Shown in pieces: positions 1 to 8,631 of a stretch of 64,000 nt of DNA. The stretch covers positions 1 through 64,000 of the forward strand of contig JAOUFN010000013.1 of assembly GCA_029858285.1 (NCBI GenBank), in the 5' to 3' direction. Positions within the stretch are counted from its first letter, which is position 1; each line of letters starts with the position of its first letter. The position numbers were made by a program, and so were the translations under genes. This DNA comes from Nitrospirota bacterium (GTDB taxonomy: Bacteria; Nitrospirota; JACRHL01). The notes beneath the pieces are model-generated. The model was given only the letters and a program-made list of their open reading frames with translations, was not told where the DNA came from and did no database searches.

Positions 1-169
1 GCGAGGTGTACAGGCCGGACAGAAGCACGCGGGCTTCCGACTGCTTCGACTTGGCCTGGTACTGCAGGAAGTTAGGGATGGCCACTGCGGCCAGAATGCC
101 GATGATCGCAACCACGATCATCAACTCGATCAGGGTGAAGCCCTTTTGGTTTTCGGTGTTTTTCAACAC
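1..169 (-). CDS. Type IV pilin (major pilin-like), 3' end cut by window edge
   Basis: The visible 56 residues begin with a short charged leader ending in QKG, followed by [20 protein letters not shown]. This is the class III (prepilin) signal: cleavage after Gly, methylated Phe, and Glu at mature position 5. The hydrophobic helix would anchor the subunit in the inner membrane before pilus assembly. The start is GTG at 169 (or TTG at 166), 8 bases after AAGGAG. A strong sigma-54 promoter lies upstream. The short leader and sigma-54 promoter favour a pilA-like major pilin over a type II secretion pseudopilin, but the diagnostic C-terminal disulfide region is outside the window. Confidence 0.88.
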   Translation of the reverse strand, partial: MLKNTENQKGFTLIELMIVVAIIGILAAVAIPNFLQYQAKSKQSEARVLLSGLYTS

Positions 170-331
170 TTGTTGGTCTCCTTGGTACAGATACAAATTT
201 TGGACCAGCCAACCGGGCTTCCAAACTCATGACGCCTCCCTTATCAGCCTCCCCCCGATCGACCGTCAAGGCTGTCTCGGGAGGAAATGCACGGGTGGGA
301 AGCAATCCCGGCACTTGTGACCGGAAGATAG

Positions 332-347
332 AGCAAGCCGCGTACCA
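332..347 (-). promoter_or_regulatory. Sigma-54 (RpoN) promoter of the pilin gene
   Basis: Read on the minus strand the site is TGGTACGCGGCTTGCT. It matches the TGGYACG-N4-TTGCW consensus, with invariant GG and GC exactly 10 bases apart. Transcription would start near 320, leaving a leader of about 150 bases before the pilin start. An A/T-rich stretch (about 362-397) upstream could serve for activator or IHF binding. pilA genes are commonly RpoN-dependent through PilS/PilR. Nothing else was recognised in the 170-510 gap. Confidence 0.7.
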
Positions 348-510
348 TTTCGCGCAGCGGCAGGCAACCAATTGTTTTTTATTGATTTATTTTGGGGATG
401 TCGGCAACGCCACGGAGCGGCGCACCACGGCGGGTGTACAGGATTGTGCGGGTTGGGTAGCCGCTTCCCCAACCGGCCGGGGCAGGATCAGGGAGAAATC
501 CGGGGGGGGT

Positions 511-2316
511 CTAGGGGGCGGGAGACTGGGCGGCGGCAGGGGGCGGCGGGTCGCCAAAGCCGGCGTCGCGGAAGCGGCTCTGCAGGTCGGCGTTGTCCGG
601 CTCCAGCTCCAGGGCCTGGGTCCACGCCTCGCGCGCCGACTCCGGATGGCCGAGCTTGAGGTGAATCGAACCCAGGTGGTCGAACAGGGCGGCGTCCTGC
701 TGCGGCGACTTGTCGATGGCGTCTTTCTGCAACTTCAGGGCTTCCCGGTACTTCCCCTGCTGGTAGTACGCCCAAGCCAGGCTGTCGAGGAAAAAGCCGT
801 CGTCCGGGCGCTCCTTGAGCGCGCGCTGGATCAGCGCAACCGCCTCGTCCAGGCGCTCGCCCCGTTCGGCGTAGAAATAGCCCAGAAAGTTCAGTGCCGA
901 GGCATGGGTGGGGGAGTGTTCCACCACCCAGCGCATCTCCCGCTCCACCCCCTCGGGCTGTTTGGCCTCGTAGTAGGCAGAGCCCAGGGAATAGTGCAGA
1001 TCCACATTGTCCGCCTCCAGCGCCAGGGCGCGCTGGAGAACGGCGATGGCTTCATCGTAGCGCTTGGCGCGCATGTAACCCCAGCCCACGAAACGGTACG
1101 GCACCACATCGTCCGGGTGCGCCTCCATGTAGACGGCCACCGCCGCCACGGAGGCGTCCCGTCCCGCGGCATCCCCCAATTGGTCAGACAGGTAACCCAG
1201 GTGAACGTGCGCCCGGTAAAAATCGGGATCCAGGTCGAGGATGCGGCCATAGGCGGCGCGGGCGTCGTCATAGCGTTCCGCGCGCTCGTACAGCCCTGCA
1301 AGGATATCCAGGGAGCGCAGGTCGGAGGGGAACATCGCCAGCACCCGCGTCAGTACCTCAATGGCCTCGTCGAAACGGTTCAGTTCCTCCAGCACCCCGG
1401 CCTTGCGGTACAGCAGGGAGGGGCTGTTGGGGTTGGAAGCCAGCATGGCGTCCAGGTGTACCAGCACCCGATCCAGCTTGTGGTCCTTGAGGTCCATCTG
1501 AATCAGGCGGTCACGCGCCACGGTGCTGTCGGAATCCACCCGGGCGACCACGGTTTCGTACAGTTCCCGGGCCTTGGCGGTCTGCCCGGCCTGCTCCAGC
1601 AGGTCGGCCAGGTCCAGATACGGCGCCTCGAAGGAAGGATCGTTGTGGATCGACTTGCGAAACGCCCGCATCGCCGCATCGGCGTCCCCACGGACGTTAT
1701 GGATGCGGCCCACATAGTAGTCCGGCACCCCGGAGGTGGGGTCCAGCTTGCGGGCCGCTTCGACCTCGACCAGGGCCTCGTCGTAGCGCGCCTCGCGGAT
1801 ATAGGCCAGGGTCAGCAGATAGCGCACCCGGGTGTCGTCCGGGTTGTGCTCCAGCAGGCGGCGGTACGTCAGCACCGCCATGGAGAAGTCGCCTTCTTTC
1901 AGGTAAAGCGCAGACAGGAACTGCAACAACCCGGCATCTCCGGGATCAATTTCCAGGCCCTTCTCGGCGGCCTCGATGGCGCCGCGCACGTCGCCGTTGC
2001 GCAGGTACAGATCGGCGGTGCGCCCCAGCAGGTCACGGTCGCCCGGCGCATAGGTCAGCGCCGCCAGATACTCGGACAATGCCAGGTCGTACTGGCGGTT
2101 GAGGTCCATGTGGTAGGCACGGATGAAGTGGTAATAAGCCTCCGGATCCGCCAGCCCGATGGCCAGGGAAGATACTTCCACCGGGGGCGGCGGGGCGGGC
2201 GCCACGGAAAGCGCGGGAGCGGGGCTGCGACCTCCTCCGGAGGTAGCGCAGCCGACCAGCAACAGCGCCGCCAACAGGGAGGCGACGGGGCGGGAATTTT
2301 GACGGAACCGGGGCAT
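511..2316 (-). CDS. TPR-repeat outer-membrane-type lipoprotein
   Basis: This 601-residue protein starts with a basic stretch and a lipoprotein signal ending LLLVGC, so Cys about 22 should be lipidated after signal peptidase II cleavage. After a Pro/Ala linker the rest is a long array of about 13 or more TPR units, with recurrent patterns such as ALxLEPDNADL and YYEAKQPEG. TPR superhelices mediate protein-protein contacts. Such lipoproteins often support cell-envelope assembly, pilus biogenesis or polysaccharide export, but no specific partner can be read here. The ATG at 2316 was chosen because it places the lipobox correctly. An earlier in-frame ATG at 2463 overlaps the tatA stop but would bury the signal. 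Confidence 0.85.
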   Translation of the reverse strand: MPRFRQNSRPVASLLAALLLVGCATSGGGRSPAPALSVAPAPPPPVEVSSLAIGLADPEAYYHFIRAYHMDLNRQYDLALSEYLAALTYAPGDRDLLGRTADLYLRNGDVRGAIEAAEKGLEIDPGDAGLLQFLSALYLKEGDFSMAVLTYRRLLEHNPDDTRVRYLLTLAYIREARYDEALVEVEAARKLDPTSGVPDYYVGRIHNVRGDADAAMRAFRKSIHNDPSFEAPYLDLADLLEQAGQTAKARELYETVVARVDSDSTVARDRLIQMDLKDHKLDRVLVHLDAMLASNPNSPSLLYRKAGVLEELNRFDEAIEVLTRVLAMFPSDLRSLDILAGLYERAERYDDARAAYGRILDLDPDFYRAHVHLGYLSDQLGDAAGRDASVAAVAVYMEAHPDDVVPYRFVGWGYMRAKRYDEAIAVLQRALALEADNVDLHYSLGSAYYEAKQPEGVEREMRWVVEHSPTHASALNFLGYFYAERGERLDEAVALIQRALKERPDDGFFLDSLAWAYYQQGKYREALKLQKDAIDKSPQQDAALFDHLGSIHLKLGHPESAREAWTQALELEPDNADLQSRFRDAGFGDPPPPAAAQSPAP

Positions 2317-2449
2317 CAGCGGCCGATGGGACTCATTGCCGGACGCAGCGTGAGACGAGCCTGCGGATGCACCACGGGAAATGGCGGAAGAGGCTGCGGG
2401 GGGCGGGGTGGCGACGGCACACTGCGGGATGGCGGAACGGCGCACGCGG

Positions 2450-2638
2450 CTAGGGCTTTCCATCCGGAGACGGCCCGGTCCGCGGAGTGGTATCGTCATC
2501 CGTATCGGCGACCCCCTTCTTGAAACCGCGGATGGCCTTGCCGAGCCCTTCCCCGATCTGTGGCAGCTTGCCGACGCCGAACAGAATGACGACGATCAGC
2601 AGGATGACAACCAGTTCCCCGAAACCTAATCCGAACAA
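2450..2638 (-). CDS. tatA: Sec-independent translocase subunit TatA/TatE
   Basis: This 62-residue protein has one N-terminal membrane helix (about residues 5-20), the hinge FGVGKLPQIGEGLGKAIRGFKKG, and an acidic, Pro-rich tail. The FG before the amphipathic helix is the TatA/B hallmark, and the shortness fits TatA or TatE rather than TatB. TatA oligomerises to let folded, twin-arginine-tagged proteins cross the inner membrane. tatB and tatC are not in the window. The gene sits between dnaB and the TPR lipoprotein, both on the same strand. Confidence 0.93.
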   Translation of the reverse strand: MFGLGFGELVVILLIVVILFGVGKLPQIGEGLGKAIRGFKKGVADTDDDTTPRTGPSPDGKP

Positions 2639-2737
2639 GGCGATTACCTCCTTAGGATCCCGGCACGGGGTCCAAGCTTTCCATTATAGCGCACCCGGCA
2701 CATCCGGCAATCGGCGGACGCCGGTCGGTCCGCTCCC

Positions 2738-4120
2738 TCAGGCGAAACTGGCCTCGCCGTGCACCTCGTCCAGGTCCTCGAAACGCACGATGCTGTTGCG
2801 GAACAGCAACTTGACGGTGCCGGTGGGGCCGTTGCGCTGCTTGCCGATGATGATCTCGGCGCGGCCCCGGCGGCCACACTCGCAAATGCCCTCGGAGGGG
2901 CAGCCGCACGGTTTGTAGAATTCCTCGCGGTAAACGAACATCACCACGTCGGCATCCTGCTCGATGGCGCCCGACTCACGCAGGTCGGAGAGCATGGGGC
3001 GCTTGTCCTGGCGACTCTCCACGGCGCGGGACAACTGGGACAGTGCGATCACCGGCACCTTCAGTTCCTTGGCAAGGGCCTTCAGGGAGCGTGAGATGTC
3101 GGAGATCTCCTGCTCGCGGGAGTCACTTCCGGCGCGACCGCGCATCAGTTGAAGGTAATCCACGATCACCAGCCCGAGGCCCTTTTCGGCCTTCAGGCGG
3201 CGCGCCCGGGAGCGCATCTCCAGCACCGAGATGGCGGCGGTGTCGTCAATATAGATGGGGGCCTCGGTGAGGCGTCCGGCGGCGGTAGTCAGCTTGGGCC
3301 AGTCGGTCTTGGCAAAGCGCCCGGTACGCAACTTGGAGGAATCCACCCGCGCCTCGGAACAGAGCATGCGGGTGAGCAACTGCTCCTTGCCCATTTCCAG
3401 GGAAAACACCGCCACCGTCTGGCCGTGGTCAATGCCCGCCCGCTGGGCGATGGTCATGGCCAGGGCGGTTTTGCCCATGGACGGGCGGCCCGCCACCACC
3501 ACCAGGTCGGAGGGCTGGAAGCCGGCGGTCATCTCGTCCATGTCGCGGAAGCCGGTGGGGACGCCGGTGACCATCTCCTGGCGCTCGTAGAGCTTCTCGA
3601 TCATGGCGAAGCTGTCCTTGAGCACCTCCTTGACCGGCACAAAACTCGGCTGCACCTGGCGCTCCGAGATGGCAAAGATGCGGCGCTCGGCAAAGTCCAG
3701 CAGTTCTTCCAGTTCATCGGTCTGCTGGTAGCCGCGTTCGACGATCTCGGTGGCGGTCTGCACCAGTCCGCGCAGCACCGCCTTCTGGCGCACGATCTGG
3801 GCGTGGTAGCGGACGTTGGCGGCGGTGGGAATCAGCTCGGTGAGCTGGGCCAGATAGGCGGCGCCCCCCACCCGCTCCAGCCGGTCCTCGCGGCGCAGAA
3901 ACTCGGTGAGGGTGATCAGGTCGATGGCTTCGCCGCGGTTGCTCAGGTCGAGCATGGCGGAGAAGATGTGGCGGTGCGCCTCGCGGTAGAAATCCTCGCT
4001 GGAGACCAGGTCCAGGGCGCGGTGTACCGCTTCATTTTCAATCAGGATGGCGCCCAGCACACACTGCTCCGCCTCCAGATTCTGGGGTGGCAGCTTGTGT
4101 ACTGGCGGTTCGGCGGCCAT
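2738..4120 (-). CDS. dnaB: Replicative DNA helicase DnaB
   Basis: This 460-residue hexameric 5'-3' helicase unwinds DNA at the fork. The N-terminal domain begins with KLPPQNLEAEQCVLG, typical of DnaB. The RecA-like motor carries Walker A GRPSMGKTA at about 211-219, then VIVDYLQLM (Walker B), SRSLKALAKEL and QLSRAVESR. A cysteine-bearing insertion (CGCPSEGICECG) follows the QDADV motif near the C terminus; it resembles a zinc-binding loop. The ATG at 4120 starts 4 bases after the hisZ stop, so the two genes are probably cotranscribed. No intein is seen. Confidence 0.96.
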   Translation of the reverse strand: MAAEPPVHKLPPQNLEAEQCVLGAILIENEAVHRALDLVSSEDFYREAHRHIFSAMLDLSNRGEAIDLITLTEFLRREDRLERVGGAAYLAQLTELIPTAANVRYHAQIVRQKAVLRGLVQTATEIVERGYQQTDELEELLDFAERRIFAISERQVQPSFVPVKEVLKDSFAMIEKLYERQEMVTGVPTGFRDMDEMTAGFQPSDLVVVAGRPSMGKTALAMTIAQRAGIDHGQTVAVFSLEMGKEQLLTRMLCSEARVDSSKLRTGRFAKTDWPKLTTAAGRLTEAPIYIDDTAAISVLEMRSRARRLKAEKGLGLVIVDYLQLMRGRAGSDSREQEISDISRSLKALAKELKVPVIALSQLSRAVESRQDKRPMLSDLRESGAIEQDADVVMFVYREEFYKPCGCPSEGICECGRRGRAEIIIGKQRNGPTGTVKLLFRNSIVRFEDLDEVHGEASFA

Positions 4121-4124
4121 TCCG

Positions 4125-5372
4125 TCATCCCCCCTGTCCGGCGGGTTTGCCAGATCCGGCCAGGGTGGCCGGGTCCAGGGGGGTGCGTTTGCCGCCAGTG
4201 CCGACGCGGAATAGCTGGTCGCCTTCGGCGTGCAGGATGTCCGGTCCCCCGGCATCGGACTTGAGCGCCGCCACCGCCGTCAATCCCATGGCCCGCAGGC
4301 GCGCGGCGGCGCGGTGGGCGTCCGCCAGTTGGCCGGTAATGGTGTAGACCGGGCCGGAGTCACGGGGGGCGGCCCCGCAGCGGTGCAGCGCCTCCAGCAC
4401 CCGCTCCACATCGAGGGCGAAGCCGATGGCCGGCATGGGGTGGCCAAAGCCACCCAGCAGGTCGTCGTAGCGGCCTCCCCCCCCCAGTTCCATGCCCATG
4501 TCGGGGACCAGCACATCGAACACCACGCCGGTGTAGTAATCCAGGTCGCGCACCTCCCCCAGGTCCGCCAAAAGGTGTTCCCCCAGTCCGCAACCGTCCA
4601 GGGCCTCCATTACCGAGTGCAGGTGTTCCAGCGCCCCCAGGGCGTCGGCGCAACGGGTGAGTTCCCGCGCGGCGGCAAAAACCTCCTTGCCACCAATCAG
4701 GAACGGGATACGGGCGACCTGTTCGGCGCGCTCCGCGTCGATGCCAGCGGCGGCAAGTTGGGTGCGGATGGAGGGGGCGTCCTTGCGGGCGACGGCGGCT
4801 GTGAGGTGCTCCTGCGCCTCCGGAGACAGTTCCAGCCCCTCCAGAATGGCGCGGAAAAAGCGCGCCTGACCGATGGCAATGGAGAAATGTTCCAGCCCCA
4901 GGCCGCGCAGGGCAGTGATGAGCAGGGCCAGAACCTCCACGTCGGCGCTGTAACCGGCGGGACCGAGCAGTTCGACCCCGGCCTGAAACACCTCGCGCGG
5001 GCGGCCGCGATGGGCCTCGGAGTGACTGAAGACGCCGGCGATGTAGCCGTAACGGTGCGGCCGCGCCGGGTCGTCGCGGCGAGCGGCGGCCATACGCGCC
5101 ACCTGGGCGGTGACATCCGGGCGCAGCACCATCAGGCGACCGCTGTCGCGGTCCTCGACTTTGTAGCCACCCTCCACCGTGCTCTGGTCGAGCCCCTGGG
5201 CAAGCACGTCAAGGTATTCGAACACCGGCGGCACGATCTCGCGGTAGCCCCAACTGGAGAAGATGGACCACAACCGCTCCTCCACGGCGCGCTTGTGTTC
5301 CGCCGCCTCGGGAAAGAACGACGCCACGCCGCGAGGGAGGGAGGTTCTGGCCAGGTCTGTCGCTCGGCTCAT
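4125..5372 (-). CDS. hisZ: ATP phosphoribosyltransferase regulatory subunit HisZ
   Basis: This 415-residue protein is a class II aaRS-like paralogue of HisRS. It opens with LPRGVASFFPEAAEHKRAVEE and has a class II motif 2-like region (PDVTAQVARMAA). It keeps the catalytic fold but lacks the HisRS anticodon-binding domain; the C-terminal part is short. HisZ pairs with short-form HisG, the first enzyme of histidine synthesis, and confers feedback control. Neither hisG nor purA, its frequent neighbour, is nearby. The start at 5372 is preceded by GGGGAG. A degenerate HisRS is the alternative. Confidence 0.8.
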   Translation of the reverse strand: MSRATDLARTSLPRGVASFFPEAAEHKRAVEERLWSIFSSWGYREIVPPVFEYLDVLAQGLDQSTVEGGYKVEDRDSGRLMVLRPDVTAQVARMAAARRDDPARPHRYGYIAGVFSHSEAHRGRPREVFQAGVELLGPAGYSADVEVLALLITALRGLGLEHFSIAIGQARFFRAILEGLELSPEAQEHLTAAVARKDAPSIRTQLAAAGIDAERAEQVARIPFLIGGKEVFAAARELTRCADALGALEHLHSVMEALDGCGLGEHLLADLGEVRDLDYYTGVVFDVLVPDMGMELGGGGRYDDLLGGFGHPMPAIGFALDVERVLEALHRCGAAPRDSGPVYTITGQLADAHRAAARLRAMGLTAVAALKSDAGGPDILHAEGDQLFRVGTGGKRTPLDPATLAGSGKPAGQGG

Positions 5373-5491
5373 GGACAACTCCCCCGCATCCCCGGACGCC
5401 CCGGGGCGTCCGCGTCGGCTACATGGTTCACACCCGGAGCTTCCGGCAACCCGCCCGGCCACCAGTCGCAGCAGAAAGTGCGGTGTGTATG

Positions 5492-7081
5492 CTACAGGTA
5501 AATCTGCTTGACGGTGAGGATGTTGGGTACCGCCCGCAGTTTGTCGAGCACGCTGTCGGGCACCTTTTCGTCCACATTGACCACCGCGATGGCCCGGCCG
5601 CCCGGCGTGTCGCGGCCGAAATTCATCAGCGCGATGTTGATGCGGTTGTCACCCAGCACGGTGCCGATGGCGCCGATCACCCCCGGTACGTCACGGTTGG
5701 AGAGGATCAGCATGTAGCCGGTGGGCACCACCTCCACCTGGATGTCGTTGAGCTCCACGATGCGCGGCTCCTGGGTGCTGGTGAGCAACCCGATCACCCG
5801 GCTGGACTTGCCCCCGGCGTGGGCGGTGATGGTGATGGTGGACGCGGGAGCACTGATATCGGCTTCCTTCACTTCCACCACCTCAATACCCCGGTCTTTG
5901 GCGATGACCAGGGCATTGACGTGGTTGACGGTGTCACCCAGGATCGGCGCCAGCAGTCCCTTGATGGCGGCGATGGTAACCGGCGCCACGTTCAGGTCGG
6001 TGACCTTGCCGCGGTATTTCACGGCGACCTTTTCCAGCCCCCCTTCATACACCTGGCCCAGGGCGCCGCCGAGTTTTTCCGCCAGGGTGATGAACGGAGT
6101 CAGTTGCGGGGCCAGTTCCGGGCTGATGGAGGGGAAGTTCACCGCGTTGCGGATCACGCCCCGCACCAGATAGTCGGCAATCTGTTCGGCCACCGCCACC
6201 GCCACGTTTTCCTGGGCCTCGTGGGTGGAGGCGCCCAGGTGCGGGGAGCAAATGAAGTTCTCCAGACCGAGCAGCGGGTGCTTGGGATCCACCGGCTCCT
6301 TCTCGAACACGTCGAAGGCGGCCCCGGCCACCTTGCCGGATTTGAGCGCCTGAACCAGGTCGTCCTCGTTGACCAGTCCACCACGGGCGCAGTTGACGAT
6401 GCGCACCCCGTCCTTCATGCGGGATATGGTGTCCTTGTTGATGAGGTTGTGCGTCTCGTTGGTAAGCGGCGTGTGCAGGGTGATGAAGTCGGAGTGCTCG
6501 TAAAGCTGCTCCAGGGTGGCCAGACCGATGCCCTGCCGCTCGGCCCGCTCCGGGGACAGGAACGGATCGTAGGCCAGCACGTGCATGCCAAACCCCTGGG
6601 CCAGGGTGATGACGTGGCTGCCGATCTGACCGGCGCCCACCACACCAAGGGTTTTGCCATACAGTTCCACCCCCATGTACTTGTTTTTCTCCCAGCGCCC
6701 CTCGCGCAGGGACTGGGTGGCCTGGGGGATGTAGCGGGCCATGGAACAGAGCAGGGAAAAGGCGTGCTCGGCGGTGGTGATGGTGTTGCCGCCGGGGGTG
6801 TTCATCACCACGATGCCGCGCTTGGTGGATTCCGGCAGGTCGACGTTGTCGAGGCCGGATCCGGCGCGCCCCACCACCTTGAGATTGCGGGCGTGAACCA
6901 ACAATTCCGGGGTGACCTTGGTAGAACTGCGCACCACCAGACCGTGGTAATCACCGATGATTTTCGCCAGTTCTTCCGGGGACTTGCCGGTGATAACGTC
7001 CACCTTCAATCCCTCGCGGGCGAGGATGTCCACCACATTGCTGGACATCTTGTCACTCACCAGAACACGCAGATCCGACAT
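5492..7081 (-). CDS. serA: D-3-phosphoglycerate dehydrogenase
   Basis: This 529-residue long-form SerA oxidises 3-phosphoglycerate to 3-phosphohydroxypyruvate with NAD+, the first step of serine synthesis. Rossmann motif GAGQIG lies at about 149-154. The substrate/catalytic arginine is in NCARGG (about 237), and the catalytic histidine is in SPHLGAS (about 285). An intervening ASB domain is followed by a C-terminal ACT domain (about 455-529; LSNRDVPGVIGAIGTVLG), which in this family binds serine for feedback inhibition. The class V aminotransferase gene lies 107 bases upstream on the same strand, so the two probably act together. Confidence 0.96.
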   Translation of the reverse strand: MSDLRVLVSDKMSSNVVDILAREGLKVDVITGKSPEELAKIIGDYHGLVVRSSTKVTPELLVHARNLKVVGRAGSGLDNVDLPESTKRGIVVMNTPGGNTITTAEHAFSLLCSMARYIPQATQSLREGRWEKNKYMGVELYGKTLGVVGAGQIGSHVITLAQGFGMHVLAYDPFLSPERAERQGIGLATLEQLYEHSDFITLHTPLTNETHNLINKDTISRMKDGVRIVNCARGGLVNEDDLVQALKSGKVAGAAFDVFEKEPVDPKHPLLGLENFICSPHLGASTHEAQENVAVAVAEQIADYLVRGVIRNAVNFPSISPELAPQLTPFITLAEKLGGALGQVYEGGLEKVAVKYRGKVTDLNVAPVTIAAIKGLLAPILGDTVNHVNALVIAKDRGIEVVEVKEADISAPASTITITAHAGGKSSRVIGLLTSTQEPRIVELNDIQVEVVPTGYMLILSNRDVPGVIGAIGTVLGDNRINIALMNFGRDTPGGRAIAVVNVDEKVPDSVLDKLRAVPNILTVKQIYL

Positions 7082-7188
7082 GGTTGTTTTTCCTGTTCCG
7101 GCGCCGCCAGGGGGTGATCTCCCCCGGCGCGCCTGGGTTTTCAAGACAGTCCGCCGGGGCCGATCCCCGACCGGAGGGGGAGGAACCC

Positions 7189-8331
7189 TTACTTGACCAG
7201 CAACAGCTCCTGGGCCCGTTTGACGCCCGCACCCAGATTGACCTTGCCACCCAGGGTGGTGATGGCCATTTCCACCGCCGCGATGGCGATGATGGTGTCG
7301 AAAGTGTCGGCATAACCCAGATGGGCGATGCGGAAGATCTTGCCCTTGAGGTGATCCTGACCACCGGCGGCGGTGACGCCGTATTTGGTGCGCAGGGTTT
7401 TGTAGATGTCCTGGCTGTCCACGCCGTCCGGGGCGTTTACCGCAGTCACCGCCGAACTCGGCGTGCCCTTGGGGAACAGGGTCAAACCAGCAGCCTTCAT
7501 GCCCTCGCGGGTGGCGTGGGCCAGACGTGTGTGGCGGGCAAAAACGTTCTCCAGCCCCTCGCCGCGCATGATTTTGAGCACCTCGCCCAGACCGACGATG
7601 AGGGACACCGCCGGGGTATAGGCGGTCTGGTTGCCCTCCAGGGCCTTTTTTTCCTTGGCGAAGTCGAAGTAGAAGCGCGGGCAGGTGGCGGTCTGGTTGA
7701 AGCGCCAGGCTTTTTCCGACACGCCCACGAAGGCCAGGCCCGGGGGCAGCATGAAGGCTTTTTGGGAGCCGGAGATGAGCAGGTCGATGCCCCAGGTGTC
7801 CATGGGCAGATCCACCACGCCCAGGGCGGTGATGGCGTCCACCACGCACAGGGTTTCGCGGTTGCGGGTGAGGTCGGCCACCGCCTTCACGTCATGGGCG
7901 GCGCCGGTGGAGGTCTCGCTGGCCTGCATGTAGACGGCCTTGAGGGTCGGGTCGGCCTTGAGGGCGGCCTCGATCTGGTTCACGTCCACCGACTCGCCCC
8001 AGGCGCACTTGATCTCGGTGACCTGGATGCCGTAGGCCTTGCAGATTTTCGTCCAGCGCTCGCCAAACTTGCCGCCGTTGACCACCAGCGCCTTGTCGCC
8101 GGGGGACAGGAAGTTGGTCACCGAGCCCTCCATGCCACCGGTACCGGTGGCGGCCAGAATCAGCACCGGCAACTCGGTCTGATAGAGCCAGCGCAGGTCT
8201 TCCTTGACGTGGGAGAACAGCTCGACGAAATCCGGCGAGCGGTGGTGAATGATGGGCGCCGCCATGGCATTGAGGGCCTGGGGGGGGACCGGCACCGGGC
8301 CGGGGGCGAGCAGGTACTTCTTGAGGGTCAC
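7189..8331 (-). CDS. Class V (PLP) aminotransferase, alanine-glyoxylate / serine-pyruvate type
   Basis: This 380-residue fold type I PLP enzyme has the family N terminus (LLAPGPVPVPPQ), the phosphate-binding TGTGGMEGS, Asp in VVDAITALG, and the Schiff-base lysine in SGSQKAF (Lys about 191). The family moves amino groups among alanine, serine, glyoxylate and pyruvate. Some members act as phosphoserine aminotransferase. Being upstream of serA suggests the second step of serine synthesis (phosphohydroxypyruvate to phosphoserine); that is inference from context. A good promoter lies at 8492-8521. Confidence 0.88.
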   Translation of the reverse strand: MTLKKYLLAPGPVPVPPQALNAMAAPIIHHRSPDFVELFSHVKEDLRWLYQTELPVLILAATGTGGMEGSVTNFLSPGDKALVVNGGKFGERWTKICKAYGIQVTEIKCAWGESVDVNQIEAALKADPTLKAVYMQASETSTGAAHDVKAVADLTRNRETLCVVDAITALGVVDLPMDTWGIDLLISGSQKAFMLPPGLAFVGVSEKAWRFNQTATCPRFYFDFAKEKKALEGNQTAYTPAVSLIVGLGEVLKIMRGEGLENVFARHTRLAHATREGMKAAGLTLFPKGTPSSAVTAVNAPDGVDSQDIYKTLRTKYGVTAAGGQDHLKGKIFRIAHLGYADTFDTIIAIAAVEMAITTLGGKVNLGAGVKRAQELLLVK

Positions 8332-8491
8332 GGACAGTTCCTCACCAACATTGGGAACCGGCGGCTCGCCTTGACTGGGGCTTGCCGACCGGGAAAAACA
8401 GACGACACGCCGCGCCGATCCACCTGGATCACCGGGTCAGGGGCGACCGGAGAGGCCCCCGCGCCCGCGCGCGCAACCGGAAAAGGGGATC

Positions 8492-8521
8492 ATTCTATGA
8501 TGCGGCGCCCGGTGCGGTCAA
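8492..8521 (-). promoter_or_regulatory. Sigma-70-type promoter for aminotransferase-serA
   Basis: Minus strand shows TTGACC (8521-8516), an 18-base spacer, then TAGAAT (8497-8492). Both hexamers are 5 of 6 to consensus. The implied start near 8485 gives a leader of about 150 bases. The tRNA-Ala gene has the same -10 and spacer length. Nothing else was recognised in the rest of the 8332-8585 gap. Confidence 0.65.
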
Positions 8522-8585
8522 ATAGCCTGGGGGTCGGGCAGGCCCGAGGAAGGAGGCGGCGCGCGCGGCCGCCCGTACCGCATGT

Positions 8586-8625
8586 GACCACGGGCGCACG
8601 ACCGTGTTGCCGTGCGCCCGTGGTC
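8586..8625 (-). terminator. Hairpin terminator after the OmpA-type lipoprotein gene
   Basis: A perfect 15-bp stem (GACCACGGGCGCACG / CGTGCGCCCGTGGTC) with a 10-base loop lies just past the stop codon at 8632. There is no clear T-run after it on the minus strand, so it may act as a stabilising or factor-dependent terminator. Confidence 0.55.
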
Positions 8626-8631
8626 AACGGG

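Noticed and set aside
229-2523. Long plus-strand open frame opposite the TPR lipoprotein
   Set aside because: High GC makes long antisense frames common. Its translation is rich in Gly/His/Val/Gln with no domain; the minus strand has a signal peptide and TPR repeats.
4125-5372. Histidyl-tRNA synthetase
   Set aside because: The class II core is present but the HisRS C-terminal anticodon-binding domain is missing and the sequence begins like HisZ.
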